Shown here: positions 36,215 to 45,566 of the stretch, in pieces
Layout: every line of letters begins with the position of its first letter
How positions within the stretch are numbered: the stretch's first letter is position 1
DNA from: JBDSLU01 sp963844435
GTDB taxonomy: Bacteria; Acidobacteriota; Vicinamibacteria; Vicinamibacterales; Vicinamibacteraceae
Length of the DNA stretch: 64,000 bases
NCBI GenBank assembly: GCA_963844435.1
Contig: CAWJOG010000002.1
Span: forward strand, 372,001-436,000
Reading direction: 5' to 3'
Notes under the pieces: model-generated
Database searches by the model: none
Seen by the model: only the letters and a program-made list of their open reading frames with translations
What the model was told of the DNA's origin: nothing
Made by a program: the position numbers and the translations under genes

Positions 36215-36664
36215 CTACGCGCTCTGCGCGACGCTCGTCTTGACGGTCACGGCCACGTTGCCGCGGATCGCGTTCGAGATCGGGCAGCCGCCTTCGGCCT
36301 TCTTGGCGAGCTCGGCGAGGCCGGCCGCGTCCGTGCCCTCGAGGCCGGTGACGACCACTTCCAGCGCCGACGACACGACCTTGATGCCGGCGTCGGTCTT
36401 CTCCGCGCTGACCGTCGCCGTGACGTGCGTGGTCGCGGCCTTGGCGTTGTTGCGGCCGAGCGTGGCGTTGAACGCCATCGCGAAGCACGCGGCGTGCGAC
36501 GCGGCGAGCAGCTCTTCCGGGCTGGTCGAGCCGGCCGGCTCGCCGATGCGCGACGGGAACGTCACCGGCAGCGCGAACGCCCCTGTCCCGGCCTTCGCCT
36601 CGCCCTTGCCGTCCATGAGCCCGCCGTTCCAGAGCACGTCCACCTTGCGCGAAAAGACTGACAT
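36215..36664 (-). CDS. OsmC/Ohr-family peroxiredoxin
   Basis: 149 residues. The two redox cysteines are in SHAACFAMAFNATLG (about residue 60) and EGGCPISNAIRGNV (about 126), and the conserved FPSRIGEPAGSTSPEELLAA segment precedes the first. It is the OsmC branch with KVDVLWNGGLMDGKG at the N-terminus. It reduces organic and fatty-acid hydroperoxides with lipoyl or thiol reductants. GAGATCTCG upstream carries no strong ribosome site beyond AAGGAGA. Confidence 0.92.
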   Translation of the reverse strand: MSVFSRKVDVLWNGGLMDGKGEAKAGTGAFALPVTFPSRIGEPAGSTSPEELLAASHAACFAMAFNATLGRNNAKAATTHVTATVSAEKTDAGIKVVSSALEVVVTGLEGTDAAGLAELAKKAEGGCPISNAIRGNVAVTVKTSVAQSA

Positions 36665-36716
36665 TTCGAGATCTCCTTGAAGCGTTCGGTCCGAGAAGGA
36701 CCCGCGGCGGCCGCCG

Positions 36717-37310
36717 TCAGCGTTTGGCGGTGCGCGGGCGATTCGAGAACTGGACGGCGGCGCCGATGCCGCCGAGCACGATCCAGCCGACCCACATCCA
36801 CTCGTGCCCCACCGGCACGCGGAGCGGATAGAGCACCCAGCCGTCGGTGACCTGCGCGGCGCGGCTGCCGATCATGCTGATCGCGCCGACCAGCGCCGAC
36901 CAGGCGCCGCCGAAGGCGGTCGCGACGATGATGACGTAGCGTTGTAACGCCATCGCGGCGACGGCGCCGACGACCGTCCCGAGGATGACGACGACGGGAT
37001 GCGGCTCGCGGGCGAGCTGGGCGGCGATGACGTGGACGATGACCGCGCCGAGCGCGGCCCCGACCAGCGCCACGCCGACGAAGTAGGCCAGGATCAGCAC
37101 GACCGCGCCAACGGCGCCGCCGGCCAGCATGGCGAGGATCGGCGTCCCGGTCGCGGACGGGCCGACGATGGTGGCGGCGATCAGGGCTCCCGTGACGAAG
37201 CCGTAGATGCCGAGCACGACGCGGAACAGCCGCTGGCCGACGAAGCACGCCAGCAGGCCTCCGCCGAGCAGGAGCACGGCGGCCGGGAGCTGGTAGACGG
37301 CGGGGAGCAC
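36717..37310 (-). CDS. DUF4203-type membrane protein
   Basis: 197 residues with about seven hydrophobic segments, including PAAVLLLGGGLLACFVGQRLFRVVLGIYGFVTGAL and the repeated GAVIVH and GTVVGAVAAMALQRYVII glycine-rich helices. This matches the DUF4203/TMEM198-like family of unknown function, in which glycine zippers pack the helices. The C-terminus is basic (RPRTAKR). It precedes osmC by about 50 bp. Confidence 0.75.
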   Translation of the reverse strand: MLPAVYQLPAAVLLLGGGLLACFVGQRLFRVVLGIYGFVTGALIAATIVGPSATGTPILAMLAGGAVGAVVLILAYFVGVALVGAALGAVIVHVIAAQLAREPHPVVVILGTVVGAVAAMALQRYVIIVATAFGGAWSALVGAISMIGSRAAQVTDGWVLYPLRVPVGHEWMWVGWIVLGGIGAAVQFSNRPRTAKR

Positions 37311-37360
37311 GGGCCGATTATAGACGGCGCCCTGCCGCGGCCGGCTTCAGAAAACGCAAG

Positions 37361-38423
37361 TTGACGCGGGGAACGGCGCAGCACACGATCACGGGCGTGA
37401 GCGTGGACGACCGCGGCGGGCCCCAGCCTGGCGAACGCAAGCGCCGGCGGGTCACGCCGGGGAGCGTCGCGGCCGCGCTGTTCGGCGCGGCACTGTTCGC
37501 GCTGACTCTGCGGCAGACGCGGCTGGACGAGGTCGTCGCCGGCATGCAGAGCGTCGGCTGGGGCTTCCTGGTCATCATCCTGCTGTCGGGCCTCCGGCTG
37601 TTCGTCCGGGCCTGGGCCTGGACCCTCTGCACCCCGGCCGACGCCGGGCTGCGGGTCCGCGACACCTTCCCCGCCTTCCTCACCGGCGATGCCCTCGGCA
37701 ACCTCACGCCGCTCGGCCTGTTCGCCAGCGAGGCGACCAAGGCCGTCTACGTCCGGCATCGTGTGCCGCTCGCCACGGCCGTGTCCGGGCCTGACGATCG
37801 AGAACCTGATCTACACGATGACCGTGGCCGTGGTGATCGTCAGCGGCACGCTCGCGCTGCTCTCGAGCTTCAGGGTGTCGCAGGGCCTCGAGGTCGTGTT
37901 CCTGGTGTCGGTCGGCGCGATGCTGCTCATGCTGGTGGCGGCGGCGTGGATCGTCGGCCGCCAGATCAAGGTGATGACCGGCCTCCTCGACTGGCTGCAC
38001 CGCCGCTCGCTGGCGCCGCACGCGCTGGCGGGGCGCCTCGAGAAGCTGCGGACGCTCGAGGACACGGTCTACGGCTTCCACCGCCAGGAACCGGCCCGGC
38101 TGCTCAGCGTGGTCGCGCTCGAGGGCGCGTATCACGCCGCCGGCGTGGCCGAGGTGTTCGTCACGCTCGCCTGGATCACCAGCCCGCCGACGCTCCTGAT
38201 CGCCTTCATCCTCGAGACGGCGAACCGCCTGACCAACGTCGTGTTCAAGTTCGTGCCGATGCGGCTGGGGGTCGACGAGGCCGGATCCGCGCTGCTCACG
38301 ACCGTCCTCGGCTATTCGAGCGCGACGGGCGCCACGCTCGCGCTGGTCCGGAAGGTCCGGATGCTGGTGTGGACGGCGGTCGGGGTGTTCTTCCTGGCCC
38401 GCTGGCGCGGCGCCGACGCTTAG
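37361..38423 (+). CDS. Flippase-like (lysylphosphatidylglycerol synthase TM) protein; frameshift near 37788
   Basis: About 350 residues and seven or eight transmembrane helices of the UPF0104/LPG-synthase TM family. Frame one holds LFGAALFALTLRQTRLDEVV, FLVIILLSGLRLFVRAWAW and LTGDALGNLTPLGLFASEATKAVYVRH (the conserved G-N-x-x-P-x-G motif). One base is gained or lost near 37788. Frame two continues LTIENLIYTMTVAVVIVSG, LEGAYHAAGVAEVFVTLAW, and FVPMRLGVDEAGSALLTTVLG. The start is uncertain; TTG 37361 or GTG 37397 are possible. The family includes lipid flippases; no synthetase domain is attached. The stop codon lies inside the inverted repeat that follows. Confidence 0.82.
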
Positions 38424-38585
38424 CAGCCCGTGGTGGAAGGGCCGCGTCGCACCGAGACGGGCGAGGCGCCCGGCGATCAAGGCGCGAGGAGGGCGAATAT
38501 CGGGAATATTCAACCGACGAGCAACGCCGAGCGCCGGGATGCATCGCCCGTCGAATGCAGCGGGACTTCCACCACGGGCTGCTAA
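38420..38585. repeat. MITE/REP-like element with 20-bp terminal inverted repeats
   Basis: TTAGCAGCCCGTGGTGGAAG at 38420-38439 is repeated perfectly in inverted orientation at 38566-38585. The interior has further inverted matches (GACGGGCGA against TCGCCCGTC) and an AT-rich core containing GAATATTC. It fills the space between two convergent genes, and its ends supply the TAG stop codons of both. There is no ORF inside. Confidence 0.65.
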
Positions 38586-39175
38586 ACCTCGCGGCGGCCG
38601 GCCATGGCTTTGCCCATGGTCACTTCATCCGCATATTCGAGGTCGCTGCCGACGGGGACGCCCATGGCGATGCGCGTCACCCGGACGCCGAGAGGCTTGA
38701 TCAGCTTGGCGAGGTAGATCGCGGTCGCTTCGCCGTCCACGGTGGGGTTCGTGGCCAGGACGATCTCCTGGACGTGGCCCTGCCCCACCCGCGTCAGCAG
38801 GCTGCGGATCTTCAGATCGTCGGGCCCGATGCCCTGCAGCGGCGACAGCACGCCCATCAGCACGTGATACGTGCCCTTGAAGTGCGTCTTCTCGACCGCC
38901 GACACGTTCTGCGGATCCTCGACCACGCAGATCAGGCCCTGGTCACGGTCGGCGCCGGTGCAGTAGCTGCACGGATCGCTGTCGGTGATGTTGTGGCACA
39001 CCGAGCAGTGCGCCACGCGGTCCTTCACGAGGACGATCGCCTGGGTCAGGCGATCGACGTGCTCGCGCGGGCTCTTGAGCAGGTGGAAGGCGAGGCGCTG
39101 CGCGCTCTTGGCGCCGATGCCGGGCAGGCGCTGGAGCTCGGCGACGAGCGCCTGGAGCGATTCGGGTAGGGCCAT
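38582..39175 (-). CDS. recR: Recombination mediator RecR
   Basis: 197 residues. HhH motif LPGIGAKSAQRLAFHLL, four-Cys zinc finger CSVCHNITDSDPCSYC, and the Toprim domain (LICVVEDPQNVSAVEKT, ATNPTVDGEATAIYL, VTRIAMGVPVGSDLEYADEVT). Length and order are standard. RecR works with RecO and RecF to load RecA at gaps. It is the last gene of the dnaX-ybaB-recR operon common to many bacteria. Confidence 0.97.
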   Translation of the reverse strand: MALPESLQALVAELQRLPGIGAKSAQRLAFHLLKSPREHVDRLTQAIVLVKDRVAHCSVCHNITDSDPCSYCTGADRDQGLICVVEDPQNVSAVEKTHFKGTYHVLMGVLSPLQGIGPDDLKIRSLLTRVGQGHVQEIVLATNPTVDGEATAIYLAKLIKPLGVRVTRIAMGVPVGSDLEYADEVTMGKAMAGRREV

Positions 39176-39205
39176 CGAGGAGGCGGACTCCGCTGGCGGA
39201 CCAGC

Positions 39206-39502
39206 CTAGAAGCCGGGCAGGCCCATGCCGCCGAGCAGGCCGCCCATCTGCTTCTTCATGTCCTCGTCGACCTTCTTCTGCGCGTCGACGAGGGCGGCGA
39301 TGATCATGTCCTGCAGGATCTCGACGTCGTCCTTGTTGACGACCTCGGGATCGATCGTCAGCGACTGCACCTGCTTCAGGCCGTTGATGACGACGGTGAC
39401 CGCGCCGCCGCCGGCGGTGCCTTCGGCGCGCGCCTGGGCCGCCTGCTTCTGCACCTGGTCCTGCATCTTGGCAGCCTGCTTCATCATCTGCTGGATGTTC
39501 AT
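39206..39502 (-). CDS. ybaB: YbaB/EbfC nucleoid-associated protein
   Basis: 98 residues: MNIQQMMKQAAKMQDQVQKQ, a Gly-rich turn, VTVVINGLKQVQSLTIDPEVV and a C-terminal helix DDVEILQDMIIAALVDAQKKV ending in the GGLLGGMGLPGF tail. All are typical of YbaB DNA-binding dimers. The start overlaps the dnaX stop by four bases (ATGA), which agrees with conserved translational coupling. Confidence 0.96.
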   Translation of the reverse strand: MNIQQMMKQAAKMQDQVQKQAAQARAEGTAGGGAVTVVINGLKQVQSLTIDPEVVNKDDVEILQDMIIAALVDAQKKVDEDMKKQMGGLLGGMGLPGF

Positions 39503-41288
39503 TCCTTCACCTCTTCGACGTCGCGGATGTCGGCCGGGTACACGTCGAGCAGCGCCTGGACGGCGGGCTCGGCCATCGCCGCGGCCTTGAGCCGATCCTT
39601 TTCGCTCTGCTGCGCCGTCGGGGCGGCGACGGCCGGGCCGCTCTCGACGCGGCAGGCAACCACCATCGGACGGCCGGCCAGGCTCGTCGCCAGGTCGCTC
39701 AGCCCCGGACGCAGGGCTTCGAAGCGCGTCGCCATCAGCTTGGGCTGCGACTCGTAGACGAACGTCACGGATCCGACGGCGACCTCGACCCGCCGCGCCG
39801 GCAGGAAGACCATGCCCCAGTCAGCCTGGCCGCGCGATCGCTTGACCTCGCCGAGGAAGGCCTCGCGGAACTTCGCCAGCGCCGACTCGGACACGTCCTC
39901 GACGAGCAGGTTGCGCGGCGCGGGCGGTCCCGGCGCCTCGGATCCGGCAGGGCCCGCGGGCGCAGCGGTCCCCGCGGCAGCCGGCTTGGATGATGACGCG
40001 AACGACGTGCGCGGCGGCACGGGCGGCCGGCTCGGCGCCGCGGCAGCCGGAGGCGGCGCAGAGGACGGTCCCCCGGGCGGACGCGCCACTGGACGGGCCG
40101 GCGCCGGCGACGCGGACCTCGGCGCCAGCGCGGGCGCGGGCAATCCGGCGCCGCCCGGCAGCCCCTCGAGCAGCGCCGTGAGCGGCACCAGCTTGCGCAG
40201 GTGCACCCAGCGCAGCAGCGCCATCTCGAGGTGAAAGCGCGGCTGCGCGGCGACCTTGACGTCCTGTTCGAGCTTGGCGACCAGCTCGAACGCGCGCAGC
40301 AGATCCTCGCGCGAGAAGCGCGACGCGATGGCCCGCAGCCGCTCGCCGTCGCCTTCGATCGCGAACTCCGGATCCTCGGTTCGCGCCGGGTCGACCTGCA
40401 GCACCATCAGGTCGCGCACCAGGCGCGCCAGCTCGCGGCAGACGTGGCGCAGATCGTGGCCCGATTCGACCAGCCGGCCGGCGACGTCGAACACCGCGCG
40501 CCGCGTCCTCGTCGGCGACGACGTCGAGCAGGTCGAGCAGCACGTCGCGCTCGACCAGGCCGAGCACCTCGGACACCGTGGTCGCGTCGATCTCGGCGCC
40601 GCCGAACGCCATCACCTGATCGAGCGCGCTCTGCGCGTCGCGCATGCTGCCTTCGGCGGCGCGGGCGACCAGCGCGATCGCCTCGTCGGTGATCGTCACC
40701 TTCTCGGCGTCGGCGATGCGGCGCAGCTGATCGACGATCGCCCGCGTCCCGATCGTGCGCAGCTCGAAGACCTGCGCCCGCGACAGGATCGTGTCGGGAA
40801 TCTTGTGCAGCTCGGTCGTCGCCATCATGAAGACGACGTGCGGCGGCGGCTCCTCCATCGACTTGAGGAGCGCGTTGAACGACGAGCTCGAGAGCTGGTG
40901 GACTTCGTCGATGATGAAGATCTTGTAGCGATCGCGCGCCGGCCGCATCTGCAGGCCGTCGATGATCACCTCGCGGACGTTGTCGACGCCGGTGTGCGTC
41001 GCGGCGTCGATCTCGAGCACGTCGAGGTCGCGGCCCTCGGCGATCTCGACGCAGGTGTCGCAGACGCCGCAGGGGTCCGGCGTCGGCCCCTTCTCGCAGT
41101 TGAGGGCGCGGGCCAGGATGCGGGCGGTCGTGGTCTTGCCGACGCCGCGGGCGCCGGCGAACACGAAGGCCTGGGCGATGCGGCCGCGTCGCGATGGCGT
41201 TGCGAAGGGTCTGGGTGACGCCCTTCTGCCCGACGACCTCGTCGAAGCGCTGCGGCCGCCACTTGCGCGCGAGAACCTGGTACGACAC
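39499..41288 (-). CDS. dnaX: DNA polymerase III subunits tau/gamma; two frameshifts
   Basis: About 595 residues. Start MSYQVLARKWRPQRFDEVVGQ; then AAA+ Walker A GARGVGKTTTARILARALNCEKG, the four-Cys zinc knuckle (PCGVCDTCVEI), Walker B IFIIDEVHQLSSSSFNALLK and sensor ATTELHKIPDTILSRAQVF. Frames change near 41188 (just before Walker A) and near 40498 (ADEDAA to VFDVAGRLVESG). Neither site is an A-rich slippery heptamer, so these are not the programmed gamma-forming shift. A Pro/Ala-rich linker and the tau C-terminal domain follow. The gene is essential, so the breaks are almost certainly sequence errors. Confidence 0.95.
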
Positions 41289-41334
41289 GTCAGCTCGGAT
41301 CAGTCGGGGTCGAGGTGGCAGCGGTCACGCGATC

Positions 41335-41476
41335 GCGTCGAGAGCGGCCCTACCGCGACCCGGATGACCTGCGGCACATGGCAGACACTGCTTAGCGCTG
41401 CTACCTTCCGGTCCTGACGCGGTTCGCAGGCTGGCATTGCACAAGGTCCGGGCCGCGGTACGGCCGCCCTCGACGC
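41335..41476 (-). ncRNA. ffs: Signal recognition particle 4.5S-type RNA
   Basis: On the minus strand the conserved apical domain reads GTCAGGACCGGAAGGTAGCA followed by GCGCTAAG, with the GGAA-type tetraloop and asymmetric loop that bind Ffh. The ends pair over a long stem (GCGTCGAG.GCGGCC with GGCCGC.CTCGACGC). The length of about 142 nt is a little over the E. coli 4.5S RNA. Position directly upstream of dnaX is the usual bacterial arrangement. Exact ends are approximate. Confidence 0.92.
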
Positions 41477-41570
41477 CCCGCGCGAGCAAGGCGAACTCTC
41501 AGTCTATTGGACGGGCCGGCGTTTGCAAAGCTCTGGTGTCCTGGACGGGCGATTCGTCGCCAGGGACTGC

Positions 41571-43911
41571 TCAGGAACGCGGGCGCGGCTTGGCCCTCGC
41601 GGTGGGCGTCGCGGTCCACGGATCCTCGGGCCACGGGTGCCGCGGATACCGGCCGCGCAACTCGCGCCGGACCTCGGGATACGTGCGATCCCAGAAGCTG
41701 CGCAGGTCACGGGTGGTCTGCACCGGCCGCCCATTCGGCGCGAGCAGCGACAGCACCACCGGCGCGCCCGACGGCCCGACGCGCGGCGTCTCGGCCAGCC
41801 CGAACAGCTCCTGCAGCCTGGCGGACGCCGAAACGGTGCCGTCGGCCTCGTAGGCCAGCGCCGTGCGCCGCCCGCTCGGCAGCTCCAGGTGCGTCGGCGC
41901 GAGACGATCGAGCTCGCGCGCCATCGCGTACGGCGCCTGCGCGCCGAGATCGATCTCGGCCAGCGACGCGACGCCGCCTGCCGCCTGCCGGACGAGCGCC
42001 GGGAGATCGACGTCGAGGCCGGCGAACCGGACGCGGCGGATCCAGCCGGCGTTGGTCTCGTCAGGGTCCCGCGCCAGCCATGCCGCCGCCAGCGCCTCGG
42101 CCGCGGCGGCGGGCTCGGGCGCCTGCGCGTGCTCCGCGAGAATCAGCCGATCGACGCGCTCCCGCCGCCAGGCGCGCACCCGGCCGCTGCGCGGATCGAA
42201 GGCGTGCTCGACGGCGATGGCGGTCGGCACGATCCACTCCAGCTCGACGCGGCTCGCGACACGGACCAGCGCGTTCGGATCGCCCGGGCGGCGTCGGCGC
42301 CTGGACGTCGAGCGCGACCAGGAACTCCCCGTCGCGGACGCCGCTCTCGCGGCCGAGGACGGCGCCCGTCCCGGTCGCCAGCACGAGCGTCGTGCCCTGC
42401 GCCTCGCGGCGCCGGGCCAGGCGATCGGCGTAGCCGACGAACAACGCCCGCCGCAGGTCCGCTTCGGCGAAGGCGCGACGCGGGGCGGCGGAGGCGAGCC
42501 CCGACGCCAGGTCCTCGATCTGGCGCGCGACCTGGTGCACGTGCGGCGGCAGCGACGCCCACGCGTCCAGCGAGCCGAGGAGGTCGCACGTCGTCGCCTC
42601 GCGGCGGGCCGGGGCGAGCTGGCGCTCCGAGAGGATGGCGCAGGCCCGCGCCGCGTCGCGGGCGCCGCCCGCCTCGATCAGGATGCGGGCCAGCCGCGGC
42701 GGCAGCGGCAAGGCCTGCATCCGCCGGCCGAGCGGCGTCAGCGCGCTGCCGTCGAGGGCGCCGAGGCGCTGCAGCAGCCGGCGCGCCGCGGCCACGGCCT
42801 CCGCCGGCGGCGCCTCGAACCAGGCGAACGCCTCGGGATCGGTCCCCCATGCCGCCAGATCGAGCAGCGGCCCGGCCAGATCGATGCGCGCGATGTCGGG
42901 CTCGCCATGGGGACGCAGCCGATCGCGGGCGTCCCACAACCGGCGGGCGCGCCCCGGGCCCAGGCGGGCGGCGCGGCCGGCCCGCTGGTCGGCGCTGGCC
43001 TGGGACACGCGCTCCGTGTCGAGCGTGTCGAGGGCCCGCGCCGCATCGTAGCGGGCGACCTTGTGCAGCCCGGTGTCCACGACGGTGTCGACGCCGGGCA
43101 CGGTGAGCGACGTCTCGGCGATGTTGGTGGCGAGGATCACGCGCCGGCTCCCGCCTGACCGGTCAGCGCGGACCGCGCGATCCTGCTCCTCGGCGCTGAG
43201 CCCGCCGAACAGGTCGACGACCTCCGCGTCCGGCGCCGCGTGCGCCACCTCGCCGTGGGCGCGGCGGATCTCGGGCGCGCCGGGCAGGAAGCACAGCACG
43301 CTGCCGCGCGAGCCCGGCCACACCGTGCGCACCGCATCGGCGACCGACTCGCCGGGCGCGTAGGCGATGTCGAGCGGATGCGGGCGGCCCGGCACCTCCA
43401 CGATCGGGCAGCCGTCGAGGAACCGCGCCACCGGCTCCGCGGCGAGCGTCGCCGACATCACGACCACCCGCAGGTCGTCGCGCGCCGTCCACGCCTGCCG
43501 GGCGAGCGCCAGCCCGAGATCGGCGTGGATGGAGCGCTCGTGGAACTCGTCGAGCACGATCGTGCGGACGCCGGAGATCAGCGGATCGTCGACGAGGCGC
43601 GCGGTGAGGATGCCTTCGGTCGCGAGCAGGACGCGCGTCGCCGCCGTGAAGCGGCGCTCGAAGCGCACGTGCCAGCCGACCTCCTGGCCGAGCGTCCAGC
43701 CGCGCTCCTCGGCGATCCGGCGCGCGATGGCCCGCGCCGCGACCCGGCGCGGCTGCAGCACCAGCACGGGCCCGTCGGCGGCGAGCGCCGGCGGCAGCCG
43801 CGTGGTCTTGCCGGCGCCGGGTGGCGCGACGACTACCGCAGCGCGATGCCGGCGCACCGCATCGACGACGGCGTCGACGTGCGCGTCGATCGGCAGCGGA
43901 TCCAGGCGCAC
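41571..43911 (-). CDS. hrpB: ATP-dependent helicase HrpB; frameshift near 42287
   Basis: About 780 residues. DEAH-type motifs in order: VVVAPPGAGKTTRLP (I), VLQPRRVAARAIARRIAEE (Ia), IVLDEFHERSIHADLGLAL (II), VVMSATLAAE (III), VILATNIAETSLTVPGVDTVVDTG (V) and QRAGRAARLGPGRARRLW (VI). The C-terminal HrpB-specific region continues in the other frame after one extra G near 42287 (PPGDPNALVRVASRVELEWI) to FWDRTYPEVRRELRGRYPRHPWPEDP. The biological role of HrpB helicases is unclear in most bacteria; they resemble RNA helicases. Confidence 0.95.
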
Positions 43912-43917
43912 GGAACC

Positions 43918-44304
43918 TCAGAGCAGGTGCAACTCGAAGCCCAGTCGCGTCGCGGCGTCCGCCATCCGCAGGTCGTAAGTCGCCAGCTTCGGGCGCTGGC
44001 GCTGACCGGCAAGGAACGACAACGTGGCCAGATGCAACGCGTCGAGGGCTCGGACCGGCGCGGGAAACGGCTCGAGCGCGCGCTCCAGGACGATCGCACT
44101 CAATTCGACGACGGCGAGACGCCCAAGCGCCTCGCGGGCAAGGTTGCCGTGGGACGCCGCAAGCCTACGGCCGTTCAGGCGAATCCATGTCTCGTAGATG
44201 GTCAGGCGGCTGGACACAAGCGTTTCGGCCCAGAGGTCATCTGCAGGCGAGCGGTCCTCGGCAAGCACGTGCGCCAGGATCACCGAGGTGTCCACGTAGA
44301 TCAC
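43918..44304 (-). CDS. PIN-domain toxin (VapC-like ribonuclease)
   Basis: 128 residues with the acidic PIN active-site residues MIYVDTSVILAHVLAED, IYETWIRLNGRR (Glu), VRALDALHLATLSF (Asp) and LATYDLRMADAA (Asp). The start overlaps the antitoxin stop by four bases. It probably cleaves tRNA or rRNA when the antitoxin is degraded. It is six bases upstream of hrpB on the same strand. Confidence 0.9.
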   Translation of the reverse strand: MIYVDTSVILAHVLAEDRSPADDLWAETLVSSRLTIYETWIRLNGRRLAASHGNLAREALGRLAVVELSAIVLERALEPFPAPVRALDALHLATLSFLAGQRQRPKLATYDLRMADAATRLGFELHLL

Positions 44305-44591
44305 CGGTCTGACCGATCGTCGTCGAGCTCGGAAAGGATCTCCGCCAGCTTGGCGACCGGTGATCGCGGCGGCGGATGCGGTGAACGGATGGCCGGAGGC
44401 GTGATGACGCCAGAACGGACGGCCTCTGCCAGCAACGCGTCGTGGACGAACTCTCCGCGATGCGGTTCGGGCGGAACGAGCTCCGCGACGACGCGGTCAC
44501 GGTCCATCACCAGGACGCGCTCACCGCTGGCCGCAAGGCGGACGTATTCACTGAGTTTGTTCTTGAGGACCTTGAGGCCGACGGCGCGCAT
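44301..44591 (-). CDS. Phd/YefM-family antitoxin
   Basis: 96 residues. The N-terminal DNA-binding part MRAVGLKVLKNKLSEYVRLAASGERVLVMDRDRVVAELVPP is the classical Phd/YefM fold; the Pro-rich C-terminal tail (PPAIRSPHPPPRSPVAKLAEILSELD) would wrap the PIN toxin. ATG 44591 was chosen from the family N-terminus although the frame is open further upstream. A palindrome precedes it. Confidence 0.88.
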   Translation of the reverse strand: MRAVGLKVLKNKLSEYVRLAASGERVLVMDRDRVVAELVPPEPHRGEFVHDALLAEAVRSGVITPPAIRSPHPPPRSPVAKLAEILSELDDDRSDR

Positions 44592-44599
44592 GATCGATG

Positions 44600-44623
44600 G
44601 TAGCTCCGTAGCTACATTGTCAA
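44600..44623 (-). promoter_or_regulatory. Promoter and dyad upstream of the toxin-antitoxin pair
   Basis: GTAGCT-CCGT-AGCTAC at 44600-44615 is a 16-bp dyad nine bases before the antitoxin ATG. On the minus strand a consensus -35 TTGACA (44618-44623) lies just before it and TACCAT could be the -10. The dyad therefore sits between the promoter boxes, as expected for autorepression by the antitoxin-toxin complex. Confidence 0.55.
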
Positions 44624-44644
44624 CGGCCGGCCGGGCCTGCCCGC

Positions 44645-45547
44645 CTACTTCGCCGGCAGCGGTGTGCTGGTCGCCACCGCGGCCGGCGCGGCTGCCGCCG
44701 CCCGTATCGAGGCCCAGCGCACGACCCATGCCGCCACCAGGCTGATCGCGCCGCCGATCAGCGACAGCAGCGCGACGTGCTCGTTCCGGACGAGCACGCC
44801 GAGGAGCAGCGCCACTACCGGGATGAAGTAGGCCGACACCGACGCGGACGTCGCCCCGAGGCGCCCGGCCGCGATCGTCGTCATCACGTTGGCAACGCAG
44901 GTGCCCAGCGCGCCGAGCGCGAGCAGCGACAGCACGGCGCGCGGCGTCCAGTGGCCGTGCAGCGCCCGCGGCAGGCCGAGCGGCGCCGTCAGGATCAGCG
45001 CCACCAGCAGGGCCCGCCAGACCACCGGCAGGGCGCCGTTGCGCTGCTGGAGGGGCCGGGCGAGGTTGACCGCAAAGCCATAGGAGATGCACGCGGCGAT
45101 GACCAGGACGATCCCCAGGGCGCTGTTGCCGCCCGCGCCGAGACCTGGCCAGGCCATCAGCACGCCGCCGAACAGTCCCGCCGCGATCCCGACCACCACC
45201 ATCGAGGGCGGCCACTGCCGGTGCAGCACGGCCGCGACCGCCGTCGCGAACAGCGGCACCGTGCCGTTCAACATGCCGGTGAGCGCCGACGAGATCCACT
45301 GCTCGGCGTGCGGGAACATGCTCATCGGGAACGCGAACCACAGCAGCCCGAGCGCGGCGACGCGCGTCCAGTCACTCCGCACGATCGGCTTGCGCGCCCC
45401 CGGCACCAGGCTGAGGGTGAGGAACCCGATCGCGATGCGGATGAACGTCACACCATCCGGCGGGACGGCGGTCAGCCCTTCGGCGATGAAGAGGAACGAG
45501 GCGCCCCAGATCACGCCGGGGAGGACGATGAGCAGCCAGTCGATCAC
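44645..45547 (-). CDS. EamA-family (DMT) transporter
   Basis: 300 residues with ten predicted transmembrane helices in two EamA repeats: LIVLPGVIWGASFLFIAEGL to LFATAVAAVL, and ALGIVLVIAACISYGFAVNL to LIGGAISLVAAWVV. The motif SASVSAYFIPVVALLLGVLVRNE marks the second repeat. Substrates of such proteins are usually amino acids or other small metabolites. The C-terminal tail is Ala/Pro-rich. Confidence 0.92.
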   Translation of the reverse strand: MIDWLLIVLPGVIWGASFLFIAEGLTAVPPDGVTFIRIAIGFLTLSLVPGARKPIVRSDWTRVAALGLLWFAFPMSMFPHAEQWISSALTGMLNGTVPLFATAVAAVLHRQWPPSMVVVGIAAGLFGGVLMAWPGLGAGGNSALGIVLVIAACISYGFAVNLARPLQQRNGALPVVWRALLVALILTAPLGLPRALHGHWTPRAVLSLLALGALGTCVANVMTTIAAGRLGATSASVSAYFIPVVALLLGVLVRNEHVALLSLIGGAISLVAAWVVRWASIRAAAAAPAAVATSTPLPAK

Positions 45548-45566
45548 CGCTCGATCATAGCGGCGG

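Noticed and set aside
40490..41195. Programmed ribosomal frameshift in dnaX
   Set aside because: The breaks lie before Walker A and between the ATPase lid and domain III, without an A-rich slippery heptamer or the usual position after domain III, and other genes nearby have similar single-base breaks.
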